DNA from: Epiperipatus broadwayi
Lineage: Eukaryota; Onychophora; Udeonychophora; Euonychophora; Peripatidae
Assembly: GCA_028023455.1 (NCBI GenBank)
Contig: JAQFVV010012497.1
Span: forward strand, 2,792,001 to 2,856,000
Length of the DNA: 64,000 nt
Reading direction: 5' to 3'
Under the pieces are notes generated by a model. It worked only from the letters and a program-made list of their open reading frames with translations. It did no database searches and was not told where the DNA came from. A program made the translations under genes and the position numbers. The stretch's first letter is position 1. Each line of letters opens with the position of its first letter. Positions 13,534 through 25,560 of this stretch are shown piece after piece.

Positions 13534-14400
13534 ATGATATTTTTTCCAATATACACAATTATGACAGACAAAAATAAATCATGGTCCTTATTTCCAGGAG
13601 GCTGTAAAGTCACCAACCAAGACAGCGATTGGTGGCGAAGGCGGAGAGTGCTAAAAATCCCGTTTGCGGACCCAGGCTGCCAATTGATGACGACTTTTCA
13701 TTTAGGTACTTATAACTGCAGATCACTTTCAAGTGAAGGAAGATTGCAAGAATTAGAAAAAGAACTGTCTTATATTAAATGGGACATTATTGGACTTTGT
13801 GAAGTTAGAAGAAAAGGTGAAGAGAAGATTTAAAAAGTGGACATGTACTCTATTATAAAGGTACAAATATTGGAAATACAAGTGGAGTAGGATTCATTAT
13901 AAATACAAAGTGAAAGAACAACATTGTGAAGATTGATGGTGTATCAGTCAGAGTGGCAAGATTAGTTATACAACTTAATAGCAGATACCAAATGCAGATA
14001 ATTCAGGTTTATGCCCCAACAAGTTCTCATAGTGATGAAGTAGCAAAATATTTTTATATGGATGTACAAAAGGCTTTTGATCAGAGTAAACAACACTTCA
14101 AAATGGTTTTATGGGAGACTTTAATACTAGAATTGGTAAACAAATAAAAGATGAAAGTATTGTAGGTAATTTTGGTTATGGTAATAGAAAAGAGAGATCA
14201 TAGACTTGTGGAGTTTGCGGAAAAAGAAAAATTTTATATTAGGAATTCTTTTTTTTTTTTTTTTGAGAAAAATGTTAAAAGGAAATGGACACGGAAGCAT
14301 CCAAATTAAGGTACAGCAGAATTGGATTATATTTTGACTAACAGAAAATACATATTTCAAGATTGTAATGTTCTTAATAAATTTAACACAGGAACAATCA
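13534..14400 (+). pseudogene. RTE endonuclease domain, broken
   Basis: The frame from 13534 holds TYNCRSLSSEGRLQEL and IIGLCEVRRKGEE, the first two motifs of the RTE endonuclease (Asn, then catalytic Glu), and stops at 13833. It resumes from about 13926 as IDGVSVRVARLVIQL and VYAPTSSHSDEV. MGDFNTRIG near 14112 (the Asp/Asn metal and catalytic motif) and LDYILTNR near 14320 follow in shifted frames. The domain nicks target DNA in this family. The ATG at 13564 or a later one could be the original start. A poly(T) run near 14250 sits inside the coding region and causes a frame shift. Confidence 0.85.
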
Positions 14401-14439
14401 TCAATTAGTAAGATATAAGATACGTATTAATGCAAAACT

Positions 14440-16320
14440 AGAAAGACAAAAATTATTAAGAAAAACAATATTTACAGTTGATATTCCTAATCTTCAGAAA
14501 CATTCTAATGAATATAAATTAGAACTTACAAATCGGTTTCAAGTATTAGTAGATTTTGATAATGATTCAGATTTGAATGAAATTAATATGAAAATAACTG
14601 ATACACTTTTAAAAACTGCACCAAAGATAGCTGGTAGAAAAAAGCAGCAATTAACCAATAAATTTTCTACTGAGACTAGAGAATTTATGAAGAAAAGAAG
14701 AAATATGAAGATATGCAAAAATGATGCATTAAAAAGGATTGAATATCTTGAATTTTGTAAAATGGTGCAGAAAAGAGTTGAATATGATATAAGAAAGTAT
14801 AACTGTAAATTAGCAAGAAAAGCTGTAGAAGAGAATAAAAGTCTCAAGAATGTAAAACAACATTTTGGTATTAATAAAAAGTTTATATCTACCAGTAAGA
14901 AAAAAAGATGGAATTATTACTAAAAAAAGAGATGATATAAAATATGTAGAAGACTTTTATCAAGAATTATATAGTAATAAGAAATAAGTACCTCCTATAT
15001 CTACTACATCTTTCGAATTGCCCAGAATTTTAAATGAAGAAGTGAGACATGCAATTAAATGTATGAAGAAAGGAAAGGCTCCAGGTAATGATGGAATTAT
15101 AATTGATATAGTAAAAGAAGCAGGTGAAGAAATAGAAATTTTTTTTAGCAAAGTTATATGCTAAACATCTAAATTATAAAGAAGTACCAGATGATTGGAA
15201 GAATGCAGTATTAATATTAATATTTAAAAAAAGTGATAAAGAAGATATTAGAAATTAGAGACCTACCGGTCTTTTATCAGTTTTATGCAAAATTTTTACC
15301 AAAATAATTACAACTTCCACCAATCAAGAGAACAAGCAGGATTTAAAAGTGATTTTAGAGAAGTTATAGAAAGGACAAATGAATATGAGTTGCCATTATG
15401 ATTCGAATTTGTAGATTATGAAAAGGCATTTATTTCTATAAACATTTCTTCAGAGATTAGAGCATTAGATCATCAAGATATAGATCCAGGATATTGTCAT
15501 ATTTTAAAGAATGTTTATAAAAATGAAACAGAGTGATAGTAAATGGAGATTATTTATGTCATTTAGATTTGCAGATGATGTGGTTGTTTTTGCAAATAAT
15601 GCTTTAGAGCTGCAGGAAATGTTGCAAGAGTTATCAGATAAAAGTAGGAAAGCAGGACTAAAGATAAATGTTAAAAAGATAAAAGTAATGTTTAATAGAT
15701 TTTCTCAAAATATGAAAATAAAGATTAATTATGATGAGTTAGAAGAAGTTAACAATTACAAATACCTTGGTCAGATTATTAATACTGATGGAAACATAAT
15801 GGATGAAATTAATCATAGAATTAAACTTGTTTGAAGTGCGTTTGGTAGAAATAACTTGATATTAAAAGGAAATATGCCTATGTGTTTGAAAAGAAAGGTT
15901 TTTAATAAATGTGTTTTACCAGTTCTTACTTATGGATCTGAGACTTGGACATTTAATAGAAGAGCAATACAGAGACTTCAGACCACTCAAAGAAGTATAG
16001 AGAGATGCATGTTGGGAGTAACAAGAAGAGATCGAAAATGCTATATATGGTTAAGAGAACAAACAAGTGTTACTGACCTCATTGAAAAAATTAAAAGATT
16101 GAAGTGGGGTTGGGCTGGACATATTGCTAAGAGATGATAGTATATAGACAATTGAAATCTTAAACTGGATTCTAAAAGATTGTAAAAGACCCAGAAAGAG
16201 ATCACATGTGACATGGATGGATGAAATAAGAAAGTTTGCAGGGATGATGTGGAGAAGAGAAGCTAAAGATCGGAGAAGATGGATTGAACTTCAAGAGACC
16301 ATCCTGCAGTGGATTGATAA
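14440..16320 (+). pseudogene. RTE reverse transcriptase, broken
   Basis: Open pieces at 14573-14923, 15511-15834 and 15856-16137 are one RT. The first is the Lys-rich linker. MKKGKAPGNDGI near 15065 is the RT entry motif. FRFADDVVVFANN near 15562 keeps the FADD catalytic box. NNYKYLGQIINTDG near 15755 and VLPVLTYGSETWTF near 15916 are the typical C-terminal phrases, followed by WGWAGHIAKR. Between about 15520 and 15545 the usual QGD-SP-LF segment upstream of FADD is missing, which looks like an internal deletion. Confidence 0.88.
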
Positions 16321-16344
16321 TGATGATGATGAAATAACATATGT

Positions 16345-16487
16345 ACATATTTAATGTTTTCATGAGTAATATTTTAGAAATTCTGGTAATTTAATACTTT
16401 TCCATGTAAATAAATTTTGAGTCTTTTTATTGAAAATATGGCATCTATTTCATTCTTTTTTTTAATTATATATCACAGAATTGCTTA
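16345..16487. repeat. unit X, second copy, right part
   Basis: Continues the unit interrupted by the RTE: ACATATTTAATG, TTTTCATGAGTAATATTTTA and TTAATTATATATCACAGAAT match 12870-13009 in order. Confidence 0.75.
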
Positions 16488-16519
16488 AAAATTAGCCTAT
16501 TAATATCTATTAAAGACAT

Positions 16520-17531
16520 AGTGGCACATTCAAAAATTGTTGAAATTTACCGTTTTTATGGCTTTTTGCTTAATGGCATCTTATATTAATTGCTTACTAA
16601 CAGTTTTTTGCTTAATGGCATCTTGTATTAATTGCTTTAAAATGGTTTTTAGTTTGTAATATATTTATGGTAAAATATATTAAAAAATTGTTGAAATTTA
16701 CCAATTTTACAGTTTTTTGCTTAATGGCATCTCGTATTAATTGTTGAAAAATGATTTTTAGTTTGTAATATATTTATTGTAAAATATGTTTAAAAATTGT
16801 TGAAATTTACAGATTTTATGGCTTTTTGCTTGAGGTGTCTCATATTAATTGCTTAAAAATGGGTTTTAGTTTGTAATAGATTTATAGTAAAATATGTTCG
16901 AAAATTGTTGAAATTTACTGAATTTTATGGCATTTTGCTTAATGGCGTCTCATATTAATTGTTTAAAAATGTTTTTTAGTTTGTAATATATTTGTGGTAA
17001 AATATGTTCGAAAATTGTTGAAATTTACCGATTTTATGACTTTTTGTTCAACGTCGTCTCGTATTAATTGTTTAAAAATGGGTTTTACTTTGTAATAGAT
17101 TTATGGTAAAATACATTCAAAAATTCTTTGAAATTTACTGATTTTATGGTTTTTTTGTTTAATGGCATCTCGTATTAATTGCTTTAAAATGGTTTTTAGT
17201 TTGTAATACTTATTGAAAATGCATTTAAAAATTGTTGAAATTTACCTAATTTATGGCATTTTGCTTAATGGCGTCTCATATTAATTGCTTAAAAATGGGT
17301 TTTACTCTGTAATATATTTATGGTAAAATACGTTCGAAAATTGTTGAAATTTTCTGAATTTTACAGCTGTTTCCATAATGGCATCTCGTAGTAATGGCTT
17401 AAGAATGGTTTTTGGTTTGTAAAGTATTTATGGTAAAATACGTTCCAAAAGTGTTGAAATTTACCAAATTTTAGGGCTTTTTGCTTAATGGCATCTCGAA
17501 TTAATTGCTTAAAAATGATTTTTAGTTTGTA
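16520..17531. repeat. satellite array, ~109-bp monomer, about 9 units
   Basis: AATTGTTGAAATTTACC-like starts occur near 16537, 16684, 16793, 16901, 17011, 17121, 17228, 17337 and 17447. Each unit continues with GCTTTTTGCTTAATGGCATC, TATTAATTGCTTAAAAATGG and TTTTTAGTTTGTAATATATT. The first unit carries an extra partial duplication. The array stops inside the TTTTTAGTTTGTA phrase where the TIR element at 17532 begins. Confidence 0.93.
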
Positions 17532-17799
17532 TTAGACCTGTGACATGGAGCACTTATTAGACCTGCTGTGACTTTTCACATTCATATCAATCTGCCAATA
17601 ACTTTGTAAATCTTGGGAAAATATACACAAAAGATTCGTATACACGTTATTTCTATAAATTTTTGCGAAAATATCATGTATATAATCTACATACACGTTA
17701 TTTTGGTCAGATCACAAGTTTAAAAAGTTATCAGCGGAATGATATGCATGTGAAAAGTCGCAGCAGGTCTAATACGTGCTCCGTGTCACAGGACTATTA
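17532..17799. mobile_element. long inverted-repeat MITE, ~270 bp
   Basis: The left arm starts TTAGACCTGTGACATGGAGC; the right arm, reverse-complemented, starts TAATAGTCCTGTGACACGGA. The arms match over about 80 bp, including TATTAGACCTGCTG-GACTTT. The short centre has two direct repeats of TACACGTTATTT. The inverted match extends about 14 bp outward into a satellite-like phrase (TTTTTAGTTTGTA on the left, TTACAAGCTAAAAA on the right). No coding capacity, and no certain target duplication. Confidence 0.8.
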
Positions 17800-17814
17800 C
17801 AAGCTAAAAACAAA

Positions 17815-19405
17815 TTTCTTATAAAATCCTGGTTAATAAACCATTTGGCTATTTCTATTTTAAAAAATACATTGTTTATTACTAAGTAATAATAATTAAA
17901 ATATTTATTTGAAAATTATAAAAGTGATTATGAAAATATTTCCATGATTTGAATTGATAATGACAAGTATATGTATTTAATAGCATTAGTGGTATTTGTC
18001 CTGTGTTAGAATTCATAGTTTACTATATTTTTGTATATTGTGGTGGTAACACAATGGCCAAATTTTCATTATTGGGATCAATAAATACAACTGTGCTAAC
18101 ATTTTTTAATGATTTTTACCTCTTAAAAAAATTCACTTCATTAGAAATGTAATGAGATTAATCAACCTCTTTCTTCTCTTTAAAATCCATAAGTTTAGTC
18201 CAGTGATTATCAACAAACTTTTAAATACAAATTAATGAATTGATTTCCAGCTGAAAAAAGTAAAAAAAAAAAATTCAATTTAATCATTTGAATTAAGCTG
18301 TTATATTTAGCTTGTCACTTGTCCCTTGACATTACTCTCTGAAACAATTGTCTAAGTATGTAAAAAGTAAATAAATTTTCTTTTTATGTTGCTGTTTTTC
18401 AAGACAATAATTTATAAATGATAATTCATACAAATATTTTTTCTACTGTTCATTATATTTACTATTTTGATGAATAATTTTCAAAAAATTGAAGTAATTT
18501 CTGAATGACTAAAATATTTGAATTATTTAAAATATATATTTAGAGAGAAAATATGTGTTAAAGAAACTAAAATCTTTTTTTAAAATTAATAATTAAGTAT
18601 AAACTTATTTATAAAATTGCTATTTTGTATAAATAATGAAGTGGTCAAAGATATGATTACAGTGTCTGTTGTAAAAAATATCCTTAAATCAAAATAAAAA
18701 CTAACATTTTATTTATATTCTTTAAGAAAAATCATTAAAGTTAAATAAAATAAATAAATTTCAAAAGAATTAATTTTTTTCATCATAGAATTTTATAACA
18801 TATCATTTCCTGCTACAACTTAAATTAAAAGAAATACAAAATTCTGTTTAACAGTAAGTAAATTTTTAAAATCCAGTGAAATAATTTCAAAGAATATACA
18901 ATTTTCACTCATTATCTAACAATGTATATAATATCTTTTTCTATTTATAATATGCATTCACAGAAAAGAAAAACAAATTAATTGTTAATTGAAATGTGAA
19001 TGTGATTTCTCTTTGAGATCTTAAATAAACAAATTTTGAGGCAAATTCCTTGGGTTCATTTTATATGTTCTCACAAGTGCAACTGTTATTATAGTGTGAT
19101 TACTCATTTGGTAAATGCATATGGATGGCTGTTTATTGATATAAATCACCTAGCATGGGAATTTAAAGGATTTTACCTCTGAATTAAAAGAATATTATAA
19201 TTTATCTTCTCGTATGCTAAATATTTTTTAACCAAGATATACAGTGAATATTTTTGAAGGCAGAATGAATATGCAAATGTATAATGTGGATAATCATTTT
19301 CTTTTTTATATATATTATCAATCACAACAAACAAAATTTATGAACTATAAAATCATCAACAAAGTCAATTGATCGTGACTGAAGTCAGAATGTGTTTAGA
19401 ATCCA
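17815..19405. other. AT-rich non-coding DNA
   Basis: Nothing recognised; no open frames of note. Confidence 0.5.
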
Positions 19406-19409
19406 TCTT

Positions 19410-21545
19410 AGATTTAGGCTGCAATTCAATGATGAACTTTTATTTAATATTAAATGGAATATTTTCTTAAGTTAAAAAAAAATAATGAAAAGTAGACACG
19501 AACAAATATTGAAGCAAAAGTGGAATAAGAATCATTATACATAAAAAATAAAAGATCAGCATTGTAGAGATTGATAATAGCTCTTTAACTTAATAGAAAA
19601 TCCCAAAAACAAACAATTCAAGACTTGTGTACTTAATAGATTCAATACAAAATGCCTATCTATAATAAAATGTAAGATATGGGTTAAACTAGAAAGGCAA
19701 AAGCTATTAAAAAATTTCAATTTAAACCAGAACTTACAAATCATTAAAATATTATTGGACTTTGATGAAGACTTGAAGGAATTCAATAATATAACTGATA
19801 GCCCAATTAAAATCAGTTATAAAGACAATAGTGCCAAAAAGCAGCAATTTATTGGTAAATTTTCAACTGACAAGTAATGTATAAAGAAAATATATATGGT
19901 CTATATAAATTTACAAATAAATTGTTTAAAAGAATCAAATATCTGGTATTTTATAAAATGGTATATAGGGACAATATTACTATGAATTGGTAAGAAAAGC
20001 TATAGAAGAAAATGAGTTTTAAAAGTATAAATCAACATTTTAATATTTGAAATTATAGTTGGTTCAACAAGAGAAAAAAAAAATGGCAGTATTACTGAAG
20101 AAAGGGATGGCATCATGAAATAACAAAGCATATGATTAAATTTATGAAGAGTGGAAAAACTCCACAAAATGATGTAATTATAATCCATATATTAAAAAAA
20201 AAACGGTGAAAAAATAGAAAAATTGTTAGTAAACCTGTATATCAAGTAAAAGTTTAAAAATTATTTAAAAAATTATCAATATCATTATTGCATGGTTCCA
20301 ACTATCTATCTTTAATATTTAGACATTTAGTATATAGTTTTGCCAATAATTTCTCTATTTTTACTCCTGTTTCTTTTAAGATATTAATAGTAATTTCATC
20401 ATTTGCTAAAACTTTTCCATTCTTCATAGTCTCAGTTGCATGCTTGATCACTTTGTGATATTAAATCTCTTTTTTAGTAATATTGACATCAAGATATTAA
20501 AAATTCTCTCTTTTATACAAGATCTTTACAACTTGTCAAAATAAAAAACCTTGAATTTAAACCAGCCAAAAGAATTTTTTGATTTAAAAGTGATTTTAGC
20601 AATGTATATCATAATTAAATTTTTAAAAAAATTATAGAAAGGACTGCCAATAAAAATTTTATTCCCATTGTATTTAAAGTTCTGAAACATCTAGGACCAA
20701 AATGATGTCAATTTGTGTAAGTATATTTTTATCAAAATGCAACAGCAATACTGGATTACATAGTAATACTAAATTAATAAAGATGCAAAATGGGATGATT
20801 TTACCACAATTTTATAAGGATCATTTAGCAGATTAAAATGGAAAGACAAGGTCATAAACAGAGATTTTACAGATGATATGGTTGTTTATGTAGATGAGAG
20901 CAAAAGAAATAGGACTAAAAATAAAAATTAAAAAGATTAAATGACTTTGAAAAAAAAAAAGAGGAAAATATAAAGATTGATAGTAGTGAATTAAACACCA
21001 ATTAACAACTTTGAATTTCTTGATCAGACTATTAATACAGATGGAAACATAATGGATATAATAATCATAGAATTAATTTGCACAAATGCTTTTGCTAGAA
21101 ATAATAAAAAAGGAAATATATGCTTTTGTGTTTGAAAAGTTTTTAACAATATATTTTCTATTAGTTCTTGCATGTGGATTTGAAAATAGGATGCTTAACA
21201 GAAGAGTAATACTGATGCTTCAGATCATACAACAAAGTTTACAGATTTATGCTGGAATTAAGTAATAGAAATCAAAACTGAAATATATGGGGAAAAAATA
21301 CTCATATCAATAACAAAAGTAAGAGCTGAAATAGAACTCTGTCTAGTTATGCTAAAATATAATAAGAAGAGGAGGAGGAGGAAAATTTTAAATTAGATCT
21401 CAAAAAAAGTTGTAAAAAAAATTAAAAAGGATCATATGTAAGATGAATATATAAGAAAGTTTACTAGAGTGATATGAAGAAAAAAGGTATGAATTAGTGA
21501 AAATAAGATGCGCATCCTGCAGCGGATCAATAATGATTGATAAGA
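19410..21545 (+). mobile_element. older RTE copy, heavily decayed
   Basis: This follows the 13.2-kb RTE in order but with many small deletions. GAATAAGAATCATTATACAT near 19523 corresponds to the endonuclease part near 13890. AAAAAGCAGCAATTTATTGG near 19836 corresponds to the linker near 14640. The TTTACAGATGATATGGTTGT phrase near 20866 is the FADD box. ACAGATGGAAACATAATGGA near 21037 matches 15786, and the end near 21510 matches CATCCTGCAG-GGAT. No open frame survives. More stops and indels than the 13.2-kb copy suggest an older insertion. Confidence 0.8.
20325..20465 (-). mobile_element. inverted RTE fragment within the older copy
   Basis: The reverse complement reads through GAAGAATGGAAAAG, AATGATGAAATTACTATTAA and AAAGAAACAGGAGTAAAAAT, the RT-entry segment of RTE (compare 15062-15135). 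The same segment is also present on the plus strand at about 20120-20240, so this is an inverted extra copy. Confidence 0.7.
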
Positions 21546-23535
21546 ATGACAGAAAACCATTTCTCAAATCCTAATCCATTCTTATAAAATAACACTTTTT
21601 TTGGATCTTATTTATATTTCGAATTAGCTTTAATCCTCATTTATTTCCACAAAGTATATATGAAAAAGATTATATTTCAAACAGTATTAAAATATAAATT
21701 TAGTTTATAACTGTTTATCAGTTAGAACATTGAATTTAATAGTCTTGATGGTAACAATACTATATTATTTTAGTTTATTAATGTATCTACAAACTTCACT
21801 AGAATCCTTGCCCTGTATGTTTTAATGCAACAATAGAGTGAATAGCTCAATAGCTAAAGATCTCTGAATGAAAGCTCAATTCTAATCAACTTCAATACTG
21901 AGATTGATCCAAATAAAAATCATTTAATATTCTTAGTCTATAATGAAAAGCCAAAATTAAATTAACAGAAAAGTTATAATTGAAATGAAGATAATGGTGT
22001 ATATAATTATATCTATGCTTACAAATATTTATAATTCACATTCTTTAGCCTGGATAAAAATCATCTGGAAATGCATTTACATTCTATAAGCCAAACAAAA
22101 GTAGAGATATTCATGTATTTAAAAGATTAAATAAGAGATGCATTTTGTATCTTCTTAGATGATGAAATTATTAATGGGTACTAGCAAGTATGATTAATGA
22201 CTACTCTAGTAGTATGTACTCATATATTTCTCTTCATTGCATTAGTCCATCAAGCTGCCTCATGAATATGAACATAAATACTTTCTATTTATTTTAGATG
22301 TATTAAAAATTTCATAAATCAGTTTGTTAAAGTGACCTATCCTAACAAATAGATAGATAACATACTGGGATATATAAACCATGATATTCTCATCCTCCAA
22401 ATAAGCAACAGGTTTGGAAACTAAGTAATGGATAAAATATGTATAATATTTTAAATAAAGCTAAGAAAAATTGTATGTAATTTTACAGAAATAAAACTGA
22501 CAAAAAAACAAATAAAATCTAATGTATCTGACTAACTTGATATTAATCTTTAAATTCACAAACTGCAAATTTGTTTTTCTTTTGAAATAATCAAACAACT
22601 AAAGGGAAAAAAAGCTTATAAATAAAACAATATTATGTATGTTGAGATTGTATGACGAAGGTAATTAACATTTCTTTTACTATATAAAATGAACCTCATT
22701 CAACATATCATATCTATAAAGACAATAACATGCTTAGTATCTGGCAATATCTATATGCTTATCTTTGTACATATATTAGCATTCATTCACTCATTACATA
22801 ATATTTAAATTATTGAAGATATAGTTGCATTTTTATAACAGTTTTAGCAGATTAATGTTACTTTCGCATGATATTATGAGCAGATGAATTCGCATACCAC
22901 AACTTTAACTAACATATTAGGAAGTTCTTGTCCTCCTAGTTTCATAATATATTGATAAATAAATTGATGAATCTGAGCATAATGAAGTATATTTATGGCT
23001 ATTAATTATTTTATGTTAAGCTACTAGGAAGATTATTTATTAAGACCCATCTTGATATTATTAATTTTTTATATATATAATGTTCAGCCTAATATAAAAA
23101 AATTATCAATACAATCAAATGATATATTAGATGGATATCTTCACTTAATCTTTGTAAAAGGCTCATCATTTAATCAATAGTTCAAAAAAAATATTCTTTA
23201 TTGAAAGCTACAAATCTTGTCAAGGGGAGAATAAAACTAAATTTCAAAGATTTATTTTTATATACAGATATATTTTTTTAAATTTTAATGTGAAAATGTA
23301 CACAATACATTATGTTATGTGACTAATTAATAATTATTATTTTTACTTTACAATTCATATATGTCAGCATTATAAACACTGGAAAATACTCTTACTTGAG
23401 TAATTTACTAGTTTCACCTTTCCATATCATGGTACTAATATATTTGATAATTCTTTATTAAAAACTTATCCCCAAAATGGTTAAGTGGTTAATAAAAACA
23501 CAATATATTTATATTTATAGAAGTCAGTTAGTCAA
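21546..23535. other. AT-rich non-coding DNA
   Basis: No element or exon recognised. A few tRNA-box-like phrases near 21850-21910 are too weak to call. Confidence 0.5.
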
Positions 23536-23539
23536 AGAC

Positions 23540-25560
23540 AATGAAGATACTAAAGAATCTGAGTCTCTAGGAAAAGTGTCTCAAAATAGAACCAACAGAT
23601 CCATCCACATTGATTTCAACATCTAGCGGCAAGAAGCAGAAAATGTCATGTAAAAAAATTCATGAATATGATACTTCTTAAAATATAATTTATACCTTCA
23701 TATACGATATTTTGGAAATAGTTGTCATTTAGATACTGTATATAATGAATTGGACAACTGAATTTTTTTAAAAAAAAGGCCAGAATTAAACCATATGAAA
23801 TTACATGATAGTCTGGAAAAGCTTTTTTCAAATTGCATTATTAATTGCTAAAACAAAAAACATTATACACTTGATGAAGATCTCATCTTACCAGCATCAA
23901 TAAAAATTTACAAAATTATTTGTCGTTTCAAATATCAAAGCCTTTAAAAAATATTCCTGTGCCTAATGATACAATTAAAAGAAGAATAGACAGCATTGAA
24001 CAACAATATGTTTATGTTATTATCATAATTCAAGAAAAGTACTATATATATCATAGAACTTAATAAGTCAACTGACAACATGAATGATGCTAATTTAAAT
24101 TCTTTTTTTCAGATACCTGTGTAATCCGCAAATTCATAAAATCTTGCTGTTTTATAGATATCTCTTCAATGGAACTAAAAGGGACATATATTTGAAAAGG
24201 TGAATAATATTTGCACTGATGGAATTGCAGCCATAAGACTGGTAGGATCGCAAGATTTATAGAAGAATTAAAAAGATTTGTCTGAATGCCAAGACATGTT
24301 GATTGCATTGTTTATGGATAAAATTAGTACCTCAGCATGTTTTAGATCACACACATTATCGAAGTTTCCACAATAGTTAATTGTATAAAAAATATCCCCA
24401 CTAATATAAGACTCTTACAAATTTTATACCAAGAGATAGACTTCAATTATGAATCACTTTTTTATATCACACAGAAGCTATCTTGTATTCAAATTCTAAA
24501 AAGACACAATATTAAAAGAAGAATTATTAATTTTTTCTCACTGTAAAAATCCCACCTCAACCACTCGTTTTCTGGTCAAAATTGGATATATTTTTTTTAT
24601 TACCTGACGATTTTTTTTTAAAAAAGTTAACGAATTGAATCTTCCTATCACTTATCAGTATTTTCTGTTTTACATCAATTTGAATGTTTACATGACTATG
24701 TCCAGTCATCATTGTCCTACCCCCCTCCTTTTTTTTAATCAATTATTAGTATTAAAATCTTCTATAACAAATGTAAATGCTGTTTAATCTGATCAAAGGC
24801 ACTTTTCACACCTCTATTTATTTTCTGATCTACATTTGACACTTTGCATTTCAAAATAAACTTTCAGCATAGTGTCATAGCATTGGCTGGGAAGCAAACT
24901 AGCTAACACGGGACAACTGCTTGTAAGGTAGCTGTGCTGACCTCTCAACTACCAATGCTTGACAACTTTCAGCATAGTTAAAAAGTTTTGGGGACAATAA
25001 TACAGAAATGTTTGCTTCTCATTATGAATTTCTTGAAAAAAATTATATTTTATTATCAACAGAAAGTAACACAAATAATAATCACATCATAAACTTTTTT
25101 TTAATAGTTTTCTAACTTAAGTGAAAATAAAAAATATGATTGAAAAAAAAATATCATTCAATCTTACAATTTAGCAATCTCCCAAGTCATCTCAAGAAGA
25201 ACTAATTAACTTGCTAACAGATTCAACTCTTAATTAGGAATTTTGTCAGAATTTTGGATCCAGTGACAAAAAAAATATCCTCCTGTTAACAAACAGAACC
25301 TTAAATATTCTTGTTTCATTTGTGAATCTGCAGTTTCATCACTTATTAATTAAAACTATGTATAGATCTTGTGCATTAACGTAAACATTATAAAAAAATC
25401 TAAGAATTTCTGTGTCAAATATTTCCCTAATATTGACGTTTTGTATTGTAATATTCAAACAAATCCATCACATTAAATTATGTAATCTCTTTTGTTGTAT
25501 TATTCAATTTTGTACTAATAATAAAAAAATTATTTAAGTAAACTAAATATAATTACAATA
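23540..25560 (+). pseudogene. ZBED5/SCAND3-like hAT-derived transposase pseudogene
   Basis: Three broken frames follow the ZBED5/SCAND3 family in order. SSGKKQKMSCKKIHEYDTS near 23620-23678 is the entry to the BED finger. LDEDLILPAS near 23871 and PVPNDTIKRRIDSIE near 23960 correspond to the GEELILPA and LSNDTVKRRI phrases. ELNKSTDNMNDANL near 24057 is the LDESTD motif with Asp-Glu altered. VNNICTDGIAAIRL near 24202 is the CTDGA-A motif. EELINLLTDSTLN near 25197 is the C-terminal helical part. The family is intronless and hAT-like, with a BED zinc finger and an RNase H-fold core. Stops are frequent and catalytic residues changed. A SINE at 24873-24963 interrupts it. Confidence 0.75.
24873..24963 (-). 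mobile_element. short tRNA SINE (family A), copy 1
   Basis: A 91-bp insertion flanked by exact 14-bp duplications AACTTTCAGCATAG (24859-24872 and 24964-24977). On the minus strand it runs GTCAAGCATTGG to GCCAATGCTATGACA. GCATTGG and CCAATGC form a 7-bp acceptor-like stem, and the anticodon loop reads CTTACAA (anticodon TAC, Val-like). No A-tail is visible. It sits inside the ZBED5/SCAND3-like pseudogene and is therefore younger than it. Confidence 0.88.

Larger units (their letters stand above)
13244..16334 (+). mobile_element. RTE-clade LINE, ~3.1 kb, with TSD
   Basis: A 3091-bp insertion bounded by the 10-bp duplication TAACATATGT and ending in a short (TGA)n tail, the kind of 3' end RTE elements use instead of poly(A). 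It encodes a single endonuclease-RT protein of the RTE type often annotated as craniofacial development protein 2-like. RTE elements are usually about 3.2-3.3 kb, so both ends appear present. The region 13244-13533 would be the 5' UTR. Several stops, frame changes and an internal deletion in the RT make the copy inactive. Scraps of the same 3' region occur near 21.5, 48.1 and 56.5 kb. Confidence 0.9.
12509..17806. mobile_element. composite long-TIR DNA element, with nested RTE and satellite
   Basis: The left end near 12509 reads TATTAGTCCTCTGACACAGC and then TATTAGACCTG. The reverse complement of the right end near 17799 reads TAATAGTCCTGTGACACGGA and then TATTAGACCTG, so the ends are diverged inverted repeats. 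Between them lie a duplicated unit (12762-13012, repeated from 13133), the RTE insertion at 13244-16334 and a ~109-bp satellite array. Without the RTE, the element would be about 2.2 kb. An alternative is that only 17532-17799 is a complete element and 12509-12580 is a separate half copy. No transposase remains are visible. Confidence 0.4.

Noticed and set aside
14127-14360. 77-codon minus-strand frame
   Set aside because: Antisense of the RTE endonuclease with a homopolymer run.
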